Shown: piece after piece, positions 17,913 to 25,959 of the stretch
Layout of the letters: every line of letters begins with the position of its first letter
Position numbering within the stretch: the first letter of the stretch is position 1
Origin: an uncultured Pseudomonadales bacterium
Lineage (GTDB): Bacteria; Pseudomonadota; Gammaproteobacteria; Pseudomonadales; Azotimanducaceae
Reading direction: 5' to 3'
Length of the DNA: 41,656 bases
Assembly (NCBI GenBank): GCA_938017975.1
Contig: CALIKQ010000063.1
Span: 1-41,656, forward strand
Program-made: the position numbers and the translations under genes
The notes under the pieces: model-generated
Told to the model about the DNA's origin: nothing
The model's input: the letters and a program-made list of their open reading frames with translations, nothing else
Database searches by the model: none

Positions 17913-18907
17913 AACCGCTGCTTGCGATTACGATGGGTGACCCTGCGGGCATCGGGCCAGAAGTTTTGGTTAAAGCGCTCGCTTCTGACGCGATTCAAGA
18001 TCAGGCAAGGGTGTTTGTGATTGGCTCTGAGCCCGCGTTGCAGTCTGCGATGCAGGAGCTTGAGTGTCGCCTCGATATTCACCGGGTCGCCAAGGCCGGG
18101 GCAGTCACAGACCAAGCGGGGGTTCATTTACTAGATCCTTTTGGGTCAGTAGAGGGACTGGTGCGGGGTACACCCTCAGCGCTCGGCGGTGCGGCTTCGG
18201 TGTGCTTTTTTGAACGCGCCGTCGCGGATGCTGCGGCGGGTGAAATCGACGGCATCGTGACGTGTCCAATTAACAAAGTAGCGGTTCAGATGGCGGGCTT
18301 TCATAATGACATTGGCCATCAAGAAATTCTTGCCCGGTTGACGGGTGCTTCTCTCACAGCGACTCTGCTCATGACGCCAGGGCTTAAAGTCGCGCATCTA
18401 TCGACCCATCTCCCGCTTTCCAAAGCGGTTGACTACGTTCGCAGACCAGTGCTGATCGACAAATTAACCTTAACGCATGAGCATCTACAACGGTGGGGCT
18501 TTTCAAACCCTGTGATTGCAGTCGCAGCACTCAACCCGCATGGCGGCGAGGCTGGCATGCTCGGTCGTGAGGAAATCGATGAGATACAGCCAGCCATCGA
18601 CGCGCTTCGGGATCGTGGCTTGGACATTAGAGGGCCTTTTCCAGCCGACTCAGTGTTTAATCGTGCAATCGCTGGTGAGTTTGATGCAGTACTTGCTCTG
18701 TATCATGATCAAGGTCATATCCCGATTAAAGTCCACAACTTCTCAGGAAGTGTAACGGCAACGTTGGGCATTCCTTTTGTTCGTACATCAGTAGACCATG
18801 GGACAGCGTTTGACATCGTAGGTCAAGGGCGCGCCGAACATGAAGGCTTGGAGCAGGCGATTCGTGCTGCAACGTTGATGTTGAAGGGCCAACTCCCAGA
18901 CTTTTGA
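17909..18907 (+). CDS. PdxA-family dehydrogenase, PdxA2-like
   Basis: A 332-residue NAD-dependent metal enzyme of the 4-hydroxythreonine-4-phosphate dehydrogenase family. Motifs in order: ITMGDPAGIGPE at 7-18, GHQEILARLTG at 136-146, LNPHGGEAGMLG at 208-219 and LYHDQGHIPIK at 264-274. The three metal-binding histidines are His167, His211 and His266, matching E. coli His166/211/266. GHIPIK and DHGTAFDI are more like the PdxA2 (4-phosphoerythronate/threonate-type) branch than housekeeping PdxA, and the usual surA-pdxA-ksgA neighbourhood is absent. I therefore favour a catabolic role over vitamin B6 synthesis, though a B6 role cannot be excluded. Confidence 0.88.
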   Translation: MKPLLAITMGDPAGIGPEVLVKALASDAIQDQARVFVIGSEPALQSAMQELECRLDIHRVAKAGAVTDQAGVHLLDPFGSVEGLVRGTPSALGGAASVCFFERAVADAAAGEIDGIVTCPINKVAVQMAGFHNDIGHQEILARLTGASLTATLLMTPGLKVAHLSTHLPLSKAVDYVRRPVLIDKLTLTHEHLQRWGFSNPVIAVAALNPHGGEAGMLGREEIDEIQPAIDALRDRGLDIRGPFPADSVFNRAIAGEFDAVLALYHDQGHIPIKVHNFSGSVTATLGIPFVRTSVDHGTAFDIVGQGRAEHEGLEQAIRAATLMLKGQLPDF

Positions 18908-18958
18908 TCCTTATCTCGGCGCCGTAACAACCCATTGACGCACCGCGTTTTGCTCCAA

Positions 18959-19939
18959 TCAGCTACCTGCTCTTGCAGACATTGATTGGTCGAGTAATGC
19001 CGCTTCGCTCATTTTAGTAAATGCTTTGGGAGTTTTGGAGGCCTTGAGTGAAAGTTGAAGGACTGCTGCATTGACGGGTGTTTCGATGCCCAGAGATCGG
19101 CCGAGGCGGCAAATCTCTCCGTTTAAGAAGGGCGTTTCAATATCGCTGTGTCCCCTCGCGACACTCTGCCAGGTGGAACTGCCTCCCCTTGGCGCATTCG
19201 GAATGTTGACTTGGTTTACTAGACCAAAACGCTGTCTCATCGCATCAGGTGGTGTGCAAATGATGCCTCCCGCTTGATAACAGGCGAGAGCCTCTTTTTT
19301 GAGCGCCCGCATGATTTGCACGTTGCTTTCGCCCTCGGCAAGGATGAGCTCGAGAGGGTTGCCGAGATTGGAGAGAAGTTTCGCGTACTTTAGACGCATC
19401 ACCTGATCATCGGGCTGAGACATGAATCCCGCTCGGGTCATGGCGTCCGACACGGCCTCGGTAATGGCATCGCTTCCCGATGGATACAGACCGGTATCGA
19501 ATAATCCGCCTGGGGCAGCTGCGCTGTGAATGATCTCGCCCGGAGATAAATGCGTTGCCGGACAGAGTACGAGCATCGCATAGACATTCTGAAAAAAACG
19601 ATGCGCCAGCGCTTCATTGCTGACACCGTTTTGGGCACAGAATATTGACAAAGAATTCGGTGCAACCAGTGCCAAGTCATTGAGCGCTTGCCAGGTATCC
19701 TGAGACTTCACCGTCAGCAGGACGATGTCATTGGGCTGAAAGTCGATCGCGCTTGGCGAGGTTACACATGTGACGGGTAAGATTAAGCGCTCCTTGGGAG
19801 AGGTGTAATGAAGCCCTTTGGTCGTTAACCTATCGGCATGAGCACCTCGAGCGATCAAAATGACCTCAAAGCCCGCGAGTTGCAATCGGGCGCCGATGGC
19901 ACCCCCGATGGCGCCCGCGCCGTAAATGATGAATCGCAT
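18959..19939 (-). CDS. ketopantoate reductase family (PanE/ApbA-like) protein
   Basis: A 326-residue NADP-dependent reductase. It begins MRFIIYGAGAIGGAIGARL with the dinucleotide motif GAGAIGG at 7-13, then VLLTVKSQDTW, FCAQNGVSNE, and the C-terminal GGSSTWQSVARGHSDIETP and FLNGEI segments of the family. Housekeeping PanE makes pantoate for CoA, but many paralogues reduce other 2-oxo acids. A CGGAGAT ribosome site precedes the ATG. The gene stands alone, divergent from the acyl-CoA dehydrogenase pair. Assignment to pantothenate synthesis is not supported by neighbours. Confidence 0.85.
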   Translation of the reverse strand: MRFIIYGAGAIGGAIGARLQLAGFEVILIARGAHADRLTTKGLHYTSPKERLILPVTCVTSPSAIDFQPNDIVLLTVKSQDTWQALNDLALVAPNSLSIFCAQNGVSNEALAHRFFQNVYAMLVLCPATHLSPGEIIHSAAAPGGLFDTGLYPSGSDAITEAVSDAMTRAGFMSQPDDQVMRLKYAKLLSNLGNPLELILAEGESNVQIMRALKKEALACYQAGGIICTPPDAMRQRFGLVNQVNIPNAPRGGSSTWQSVARGHSDIETPFLNGEICRLGRSLGIETPVNAAVLQLSLKASKTPKAFTKMSEAALLDQSMSARAGS

Positions 19940-20048
19940 ACTAAATCTCCGTTTCGAAAAGTCTATCGCAATTAGGAACGGGCAAGCAGCTGAATTTTGC
20001 AGTCGTGCGTCGTATTTGCTAGTTTGGGGGTAGTTATAGGGAGATGTG

Positions 20049-21239
20049 ATGACTGAACAATTTAGAGCTGAAGTACGAGAATGGCTGTCGCATCACTGTC
20101 CTGAGTCCATGCGTGGCCCTGTCACCGAAGATCAAATCATCGGAGGTGGAAAGCGCCAAACGTTTGACAATCCTGCGGCGAAAGCCTGGTTGGATGCGAT
20201 GGCTGAAAAAGGCTGGACTGCGCCGACCTGGCCAAAGGCCTATGGGGGCGGTGGTCTCGATAAATCCCAGCACCAAATACTCCAGGATGAATTGCAAAGG
20301 ATTCAGGCGCGCGCGCCGATTGCGGGCATGGGCTTTTCAATGATTGGCCCGACACTTCTCGATTACGGCACAGAGGAGCAGAAGCTTGAGCATCTCCCGA
20401 AAATCATCAGCGGCGAAATTCGATGGTGCCAAGGTTACAGTGAACCCGGGGCTGGATCCGACCTTGCCAGCTTGCAAACCCGATGTGACGACCAAGGCGA
20501 TCATTTTGAGGTAAGTGGTCAAAAAGTATGGACTTCAGGTGCGCAATTCGCCGATTGGATTTTCGCCTTGGTCCGTACAGATTTTAATGCCTCAAAGCAT
20601 GATGGTATCAGTTTTGTCTTGATCGACATGGATCAGCCGGGTGTTTCGGTTCGGCCGATTCGGTTAATCAGTGGAAATTCGCCTTTTTGCGAAACTTTTT
20701 TTGATGGCGCTCGCTGCGAGAAAAAGAACCTTGTAGGGCAGTTGAACCGAGGTTGGACCGTAGGAAAGCGCCTGCTCCAACACGAGCGAAGCTCGATTTC
20801 AGGACTCAGTGGCGGCGGGCGCAAGGGACGCTACGATCATTTTGGCTCGCTTTCATCGATTTATCGAAATCGCGTTGATGGGAACGCTCAGGACTCAAAT
20901 GGTTCCTTGAGACGTCGAGTGTTAAGCAACGAGATGAATCAAAAAGCGTTTTCTCTTACTCAAAGAAGATCTTTTGAGGAAAGTCAGTCAGGAGGGACCC
21001 CGACATTCCTGACGTCTTTGTTTAAATACTATGGCTCAGAGCATGGCAATGAGCGGATGGAGCTTCAACTCGAAATGATGGGACACCAAGGGCTCGGTTG
21101 GACCGGAGAGAGCTTTGATGCAGATGAAATAGCGACAACACGCACGTGGTTGCGATCAAAGGCAAGTACGATTGCGGGAGGGAGTTCTGAGGTCCAGCTT
21201 AATATCATTGCAAAGCGAGTGCTTGGATTACCTGATTGA
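20049..21239 (+). CDS. acyl-CoA dehydrogenase, large-subunit type
   Basis: A 396-residue flavoprotein. I start at ATG 20049 (MTEQFRAEVREWLSHHCPES), with GGGAG six to seven bases upstream. Typical motifs: GMGFSMIGPTLLDYGTEEQ, RWCQGYSEPGAGSDLASLQT, VWTSGAQFADWIF and the C-terminal STIAGGSSEVQLNIIAKRVL. The glutamate of the medium-chain YEGT motif is again replaced by glycine. It is followed 320 bases later by a smaller dehydrogenase-type gene, the gene order of two-subunit enzymes such as PimC/PimD and actinobacterial FadE pairs. Electrons would go to ETF. Substrate unknown. Confidence 0.88.
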   Translation: MTEQFRAEVREWLSHHCPESMRGPVTEDQIIGGGKRQTFDNPAAKAWLDAMAEKGWTAPTWPKAYGGGGLDKSQHQILQDELQRIQARAPIAGMGFSMIGPTLLDYGTEEQKLEHLPKIISGEIRWCQGYSEPGAGSDLASLQTRCDDQGDHFEVSGQKVWTSGAQFADWIFALVRTDFNASKHDGISFVLIDMDQPGVSVRPIRLISGNSPFCETFFDGARCEKKNLVGQLNRGWTVGKRLLQHERSSISGLSGGGRKGRYDHFGSLSSIYRNRVDGNAQDSNGSLRRRVLSNEMNQKAFSLTQRRSFEESQSGGTPTFLTSLFKYYGSEHGNERMELQLEMMGHQGLGWTGESFDADEIATTRTWLRSKASTIAGGSSEVQLNIIAKRVLGLPD

Positions 21240-21559
21240 GGGCGGTCATCGGTCTGATACATCAGCGTTAAAAAATTGGACATCTGTTGGTGGACACTGT
21301 GTAATGGAGCCTCGTAAAGTCAGGCCAGTAGGGCTGAGCGTGGGTTCTTCCCCTCGATAAAAAGGGGATGATACGAACGGGGTCACCCGACGACATTGTC
21401 AGCGGCTTCGCGAAAAGGTGCATCTGATTTAGGCAAGGTTTGATTGCATAAAATAGGAACGTCGTTGTCGAAATACAGCATGCATTACAAGGTCCGGTTA
21501 TGATCGGACAGAATGAAAGTTTACAGGTAAAGAAAGATAGCTTTTAGAGGAGACGGATT
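21240..21559. other. spacer between the two acyl-CoA dehydrogenase genes
   Basis: 320 bases with no supported gene. A good -10-like TAAAAT lies at 21449-21454 without a clear -35, so the second gene may have its own promoter. A short inverted repeat (cccct/aggggg around 21350-21366) has no T run and is not a convincing terminator. Confidence 0.35.
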
Positions 21560-22690
21560 ATGGCACTCGTGCTGAACGAAGAGCAAAACATGCTCAAAGA
21601 CGCTGCAAAAGATTTTTGCACGAACAATACGCCGATCACACAATTGCGAAAATTGAGAGATGACCAGAATGCGCTGGGCTTCGATGACACCACTTGGCGC
21701 CAGATGGTCGATCTCGGGTGGGCCGGAATATGCATTCCCGAGGAGTACGGTGGGCTTGGTTTCGGCTTTACGGGGATGGGCGTCGTGCTTGAGGAGTGCG
21801 GGCGTACGTTGGCAGCCTCGCCCTTGATCGCAACAGTAGGTCTTGGCGCAAGCTGTATTGTCCTCGGCGGTGATGATGAACAAAAACGTACAATCTTGCC
21901 CCAAGTCGCTGGTGGAGAAATGTTGCTTGCTTTGGCGCTCGAAGAGTCTCCGCATCATAACCCTTACGGTAGCTCCGCAACTGCAGAGAAGACGGCCTCG
22001 GGCTACTCAGTAACTGGCAGTAAAAAGTTCGTGCTTGATGGTCATGTCGCCGACAAGCTTGTCGTCGTCGCGCGATCAAGCGGTACAGCTGGAGACAAAG
22101 ACGGTTTGACCCTGGTTCTGATAGACCGTGAAGCTGCGGGCGTGAGCGTTACGCGTACGATCATGGCTGATTCTCGCAATGCGGCGAATATAGAGTTTAG
22201 TGGCGCTGAGGGTGTTTTGTTGGGTGAGGAAGGAAAAGGCGCCCAGATATTGGACAAGGCGCTTGATATAGGTCGGATCTTGCTTTCGGCTGAAATGCTT
22301 GGGGGAGTTCAAGAGTGTTTTGAGCGGACAGTTGAATATCTGAAAGTGCGCGAGCAGTTTGGTGTCCCCATTGGGTCCTTCCAAGGCTTAAAGCACCGCG
22401 CTGCCCAAATGTTTTGTGAGGTGGAGCTCTCAAAATCAGTCGTACTCGAGGCGTTAGCCGCTTTGGATGAGGACAGCGAAGAAGTGCCCGAGCTCGCGAG
22501 TTTGGCGAAAACGCGACTTAATGACACCTATCATTTAGTCAGTAGCGAGGGCGTTCAGATGCATGGCGGCATTGGCATGACGGACGAATACGAGATTGGA
22601 TTCTTTATGAAGCGCTCGAGAGTTTGCGAGCATGCCTTGGGCAACAGTGCTTTCCATCGCGATCGCTACGGTGTCCTGCAGGGATACTAA
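21560..22690 (+). CDS. acyl-CoA dehydrogenase, small-subunit type
   Basis: A 376-residue protein starting MALVLNEEQNMLKDAAKDFC, with AGAGGAG eight bases before the ATG. It contains WAGICIPEEYGGLGFGF, the reduced mid-region LALALEESPHHNP and the C-terminal HGGIGMTDEYEIGFFMKR. In this class the FAD-binding SEPGAGSD segment is replaced by a degenerate one, as in PimD-like and FadE27/29-like subunits that work with a large partner. The natural partner is the gene at 20049. The pair ends at a strong terminator. Confidence 0.87.
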   Translation: MALVLNEEQNMLKDAAKDFCTNNTPITQLRKLRDDQNALGFDDTTWRQMVDLGWAGICIPEEYGGLGFGFTGMGVVLEECGRTLAASPLIATVGLGASCIVLGGDDEQKRTILPQVAGGEMLLALALEESPHHNPYGSSATAEKTASGYSVTGSKKFVLDGHVADKLVVVARSSGTAGDKDGLTLVLIDREAAGVSVTRTIMADSRNAANIEFSGAEGVLLGEEGKGAQILDKALDIGRILLSAEMLGGVQECFERTVEYLKVREQFGVPIGSFQGLKHRAAQMFCEVELSKSVVLEALAALDEDSEEVPELASLAKTRLNDTYHLVSSEGVQMHGGIGMTDEYEIGFFMKRSRVCEHALGNSAFHRDRYGVLQGY

Positions 22691-22701
22691 AGGAAAAAAT
22701 T

Positions 22702-22734
22702 AAAAAAAGCCGGAGCTTGCTCCGGCTTTTTTTT
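22702..22734. terminator. strong bidirectional intrinsic terminator
   Basis: A run of A, then AGCCGGAGC (22708-22716), loop TT, GCTCCGGCT (22719-22727), then a run of T to 22734. The nine-base perfect stem with A and T tracts on both sides works for transcripts from either strand. It lies between the convergent dehydrogenase and methyltransferase-like genes. Confidence 0.92.
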
Positions 22735-22763
22735 GCACTGTTGTGGTGTGGATAATCGCCTTT

Positions 22764-23531
22764 TTAAGGTTTAACGAAAAGCAGTGTGAAACGGTCGGTA
22801 TTGCCAGTGACAGACTTTCTGCCGACCTCATAACGTAGTTCGTCATCGGGTCTGTAATGCAGGTTTGAATGGTCGACTAATTCGAATCCGATGGCTTGAA
22901 TTTCTTGGATGGCTAGGACCGGATCCAAACGGCGCCAAACTTCTGAGGAGTGTTCCTGCATATGCCGTCGAGTGTGGTCGATAACGCCGTAGTAGCCGCC
23001 TTTTTTGAGGGAGTCGAAGACGGCCTTGTTAATGCTGCGGCGTCCCTCAGGCGTGAAGTTGTGGAGATTACGAAACGTCAAAGCGAGGTCTACTTTTGTG
23101 AGGCCTAGGCTAAATTCGGGTAGATCCATCATGCGATTGCCCGGTGCCCTTGAAAAGTTTGATCGATCGAAAGGGATTACGGTGGTTGATTCGAAACCAG
23201 GTTGATCTTTAATCCGCTCTCCTGTGCGTTCGGCGCCAATGGCCAGAATTAGTCGACCGTTTTCGGCGAGAACAGGCCCTAAAATGTTCGTATACCACCC
23301 GCCACCAGGCATAATTTCCAACACGGTCATGTCATCTTGAAGCCTAAAAAAATTGAGCGTTTCTAGTGGCTTGCGATTTTTGTCTCGAGCGATTTCCTGT
23401 TCAGAACGCCGTTCATGATCCAAAGCTGCTTGGATTTTTTCAGAGGTCGATTGGGTTTCCGCGTAGCTTGCAGGTGCGAGCGCTAGACCTGCAATTACGA
23501 CCAGGCGAATTAAGGTTTGCGTAGGTTTCAT
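22764..23531 (-). CDS. exported methyltransferase-like protein (COG4798 type)
   Basis: A 255-residue protein with a cleavable signal peptide (MKPTQTLIRLVVIAGLALAP, then ASYA, cleavage around residue 24). The mature part has the class I methyltransferase motif VLEIMPGGGWYTNILGP and downstream strands GGYYGVIDHTR. The family is widespread in proteobacteria and carries a signal sequence although SAM is not expected in the periplasm, so its true activity is unclear. A GGAGAG ribosome site lies seven bases before the ATG. It is divergent from the VOC gene and convergent with the dehydrogenase pair. Confidence 0.85.
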   Translation of the reverse strand: MKPTQTLIRLVVIAGLALAPASYAETQSTSEKIQAALDHERRSEQEIARDKNRKPLETLNFFRLQDDMTVLEIMPGGGWYTNILGPVLAENGRLILAIGAERTGERIKDQPGFESTTVIPFDRSNFSRAPGNRMMDLPEFSLGLTKVDLALTFRNLHNFTPEGRRSINKAVFDSLKKGGYYGVIDHTRRHMQEHSSEVWRRLDPVLAIQEIQAIGFELVDHSNLHYRPDDELRYEVGRKSVTGNTDRFTLLFVKP

Positions 23532-23608
23532 TGTTAGGCTCTCCGGAGCGTTAAAAAAGAAATTTCGTGTCGGGATTTGTATACTGAATTAAATTGTAGA
23601 GGTCTTTG

Positions 23609-24355
23609 ATGATGTGGTTAAGACAAGTCGCTATGGTATCAGCAAATCTTTCTGAAGCAGAGCGCCAATTAAAAGGTCTGCTGAACTTCGAAACTGCCTA
23701 CTCTGACGAAGGGGTTGAAGAGTTCGGACTCAAGAATATTGTTGTCCCCTCGGGTAACTCATTTGTTGAGGTGGTGTCACCGTTTCAAGAAGACACGGCT
23801 GCAGGCAGAATGCTGATGCGCCGCGGAGGCGATTGTGGCTACATGCTGCTCTTTCAGGTTGATCAGCTGAAACCAGTGAGCGATCGTGTCTCTGAAAGAG
23901 GCTTTCGAAAAATTTGGGAGACCGAGCGACCAGAGGTTTCTGCGTTTCACGTCCATCCCAAAGACATTGGCGGAGCCATCGTCTCTTTTGATGAAATGCG
24001 GCCCATTGATGAATGGGTCTGGGCGGGTCCTGGATGGCAGAGCAGACGAGCGCGTTCTGCGGGAGATTTGCTTAGCTGTACCATCGAAGTCGACGCGCCA
24101 GATCAGGTGGCCGCGTTGTGGGCTTATTTACTAGGTACAACAGTGCAACGATCTCAGTCCGGACATTATCTTCTTATGAATGATGGGGCTGAGGTTCGCT
24201 TTGAGCCGCCTGCGGGCTCAACTGCGAGAGGGTTAGTTGCGTTTGAGCTTTGCGCAAAGAAATCATCGCTACAAGAAATGTCCCTGGATCATGCTCCTGT
24301 GAATGTTTGCGGCGTCGACGTTTTGATTCGGCCAAATAACGCCAACATAGGCTGA
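23609..24355 (+). CDS. VOC-like (glyoxalase-like domain) protein
   Basis: A 248-residue protein starting at ATG 23609 (the frame opens at TTG 23606; AGAGG at 23598-23602 fits the ATG best). It starts WLRQVAMVSANLSEAERQL and has two VOC-like halves: residues 1-125 ending in GGAIVSFDEM and 145-235 with LLSCTIEVDAPDQVAALW and EVRFEPP. It resembles the glyoxalase-like domain group PF13468. The usual early metal histidine is absent (VAMVSANL), so metal binding is doubtful. A -10-like TATACT lies at 23580-23585. Function unknown. Confidence 0.75.
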   Translation: MMWLRQVAMVSANLSEAERQLKGLLNFETAYSDEGVEEFGLKNIVVPSGNSFVEVVSPFQEDTAAGRMLMRRGGDCGYMLLFQVDQLKPVSDRVSERGFRKIWETERPEVSAFHVHPKDIGGAIVSFDEMRPIDEWVWAGPGWQSRRARSAGDLLSCTIEVDAPDQVAALWAYLLGTTVQRSQSGHYLLMNDGAEVRFEPPAGSTARGLVAFELCAKKSSLQEMSLDHAPVNVCGVDVLIRPNNANIG

Positions 24356-24473
24356 GGGGCGTGCGCCGTCACTGTAAGACGCTGCGCTGCCACATTGGAC
24401 TTTCAAATCCTTAGCCGGTGCGTCGGCGTTGCAATGAGAGCGATAATGAAGGCGGCTTTAGCGTTGCTGTCGC

Positions 24474-25640
24474 CTATTTCAAGCATACAGCGGCCTTGTT
24501 AGAAAGACTGACGCCGCGACTGCCCTGCCGAAAAGGATTGCGATCGTGACCGTTGGTTAAAGCGACAAAGCTTACGCCGGTTGCCGGGTCTGCCCAGGCA
24601 ATTTGACCTCCTGCGCCGTTGTGGCCAAATGCGGTAGGACTGTTAAGGTGACCAAAGCCTCTGAGATGACGGTTTTTGTCACCGGCAATAACGATGCCTA
24701 AACCGCGAAGCACATCGATACCCAGATAGGGATCTTTTAACCTTTCTGTTCTTACCTTGCGTGCCTCAAAAATGGTGGATTGGCTCCAGGGCGTTTCTGA
24801 AAAATTTTCGGAATCCCCATTGAAGCCCAAAAGTCCCTGGTAGAACAGTGCCAGCGATGCTGCAGAGGTATAGCCGCCGCCCCCTGGAATTGGAACTTGC
24901 CTAACTGAAGTCGTATTAAACCTCGTGATGGCCTCTTCGGTAACCTCGGTGATCGGTGGCGGGGACATATTTCGGGCCGCGTAATCAGCATCCGAAGGAC
25001 CATCGCCCACATAAGAAATATCTACAATTCGGTGCTGATGGGGTTCGGGGCAGCCAACCCAAAAATCCGATAGGGACATCGGGCCTGCAATGCGATCTTG
25101 TATCATTGAAGCAAATGTTTGTTCGTGAATGGTCTCTAGTATTTCAGCCAGTACCCACAGGCTAGAACTAGGATGATAAGTATAGGCAGTCCCAGGAGCC
25201 CAATCTAAGCGCCACTGTTTGAATCTTGCGCGCTTGCGCTTCGAATCCCAGTAATCCGTCGGCTTGAAGGGGGCATTGGGAAATCCTGCGGTGTGCGTCA
25301 ATAGATGCTCAACGAGGACAGCGGACTTTTCATCTGTGCTGAATTCTGGGATCCACTCACTCACGGATCGATTGATATCCAGATCACCTGATTGCATCGA
25401 AAGCCATGCTAACGAAGAGGTAATGGCTTTGGTGGCAGAAAAAATAGGATAAAGGGCTTCATTGGTAGCATCACCAAAGGTCTCAAATGCAAGTATTTTA
25501 CCGCGATAGGCCAGGGCAATCTGGACAGAAGGAAGCCCATCCTCAGCAACGCTCTGCTCAGCTTTCAACCGAAGTTGCTGTAAAGCGTCGGGGTCTAACT
25601 GTAGCGGTGCTGCCGTTGGCGTTTCATCTAATCCGGCCAT
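24474..25640 (-). CDS. beta-lactamase-related serine hydrolase (EstB/class C-like)
   Basis: A 388-residue serine hydrolase. The frame opens at 25700, but AGGAGG (25647-25652) sits six bases before the ATG at 25640, so I start there (MAGLDETPTAAPLQLD). Motifs: SATK with Ser68 and Lys71, a tyrosine at 155 in YTYHPSS, and a C-terminal HNGAGG box in place of KTG. These define the penicillin-binding-protein-like family that includes esterases, lactonases and D-aminopeptidases. There is no signal peptide from this start, so a cytoplasmic esterase is likelier than a resistance beta-lactamase. Single gene, minus strand. Confidence 0.85.
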   Translation of the reverse strand: MAGLDETPTAAPLQLDPDALQQLRLKAEQSVAEDGLPSVQIALAYRGKILAFETFGDATNEALYPIFSATKAITSSLAWLSMQSGDLDINRSVSEWIPEFSTDEKSAVLVEHLLTHTAGFPNAPFKPTDYWDSKRKRARFKQWRLDWAPGTAYTYHPSSSLWVLAEILETIHEQTFASMIQDRIAGPMSLSDFWVGCPEPHQHRIVDISYVGDGPSDADYAARNMSPPPITEVTEEAITRFNTTSVRQVPIPGGGGYTSAASLALFYQGLLGFNGDSENFSETPWSQSTIFEARKVRTERLKDPYLGIDVLRGLGIVIAGDKNRHLRGFGHLNSPTAFGHNGAGGQIAWADPATGVSFVALTNGHDRNPFRQGSRGVSLSNKAAVCLK

Positions 25641-25887
25641 CATGATCCTCCTGTTCGTCCGTGGAAAGAGTAGCACGTGCTTGCGGCCGGGCCTAAGCAT
25701 CTTATGGATCTGCGCTAGCCATGACTGAGATTGTCCAGCGTTGCTTCTTACTCAGGATCAAGTGGACTGCTTACAAGTCAGTATTCGTCTTATTGGATAA
25801 TGCTCTCGGTGATTCGATTGGGGTGGCAGTGCGATGCGAAGTCACCGAATTCAATTGGATCAATGAAAGGCAAGTAGTCAGGAGGAA

Positions 25888-25942
25888 GCGGTAACCAGAA
25901 AGTTGTAAACAGAAAGCGGTAAACAGAAAGCGATAAACAACC
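25888..25942 (+). repeat. 14-base tandem repeat, about 3.8 copies
   Basis: Units gcggtaaccagaaa (25888-25901), gttgtaaacagaaa (25902-25915), gcggtaaacagaaa (25916-25929) and a partial gcgataaacaa from 25930. The array ends about seven bases before the ribosome site of the peptide gene. It could be a repeated regulator site or simply an unstable minisatellite. Confidence 0.85.
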
Positions 25943-25948
25943 ATTGAA

Positions 25949-25954
25949 AAGGAG
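25949..25954 (+). promoter_or_regulatory. ribosome binding site of the double-glycine peptide gene
   Basis: AAGGAG followed by a five-base AT-rich spacer to the ATG at 25960. One of the best ribosome sites in the window, and strong support that this short frame is translated. Confidence 0.8.
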
Positions 25955-25959
25955 ATTAA

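Larger units (their letters stand above)
25641..25959. other. leader region between the serine hydrolase and the double-glycine peptide gene
   Basis: About 320 bases between divergent genes. A good -10-like GATAAT lies at 25796-25801 on the plus strand, with a weak ttacaa at 25771 as possible -35 (19-base spacing). The last 72 bases hold a 14-base tandem repeat and a strong ribosome site. An 82-codon minus frame (25790-26038) overlaps the peptide gene and is not supported. Confidence 0.4.

Noticed and set aside
21340-21370. cccct/aggggg inverted repeat between the dehydrogenase genes
   Set aside because: Five-base stem with no T tract; not convincing as a terminator.
24474-25640. Serine hydrolase considered as an antibiotic-resistance beta-lactamase
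   Set aside because: No signal peptide from the supported start and an HNG box in place of KTG point to the esterase-like branch.
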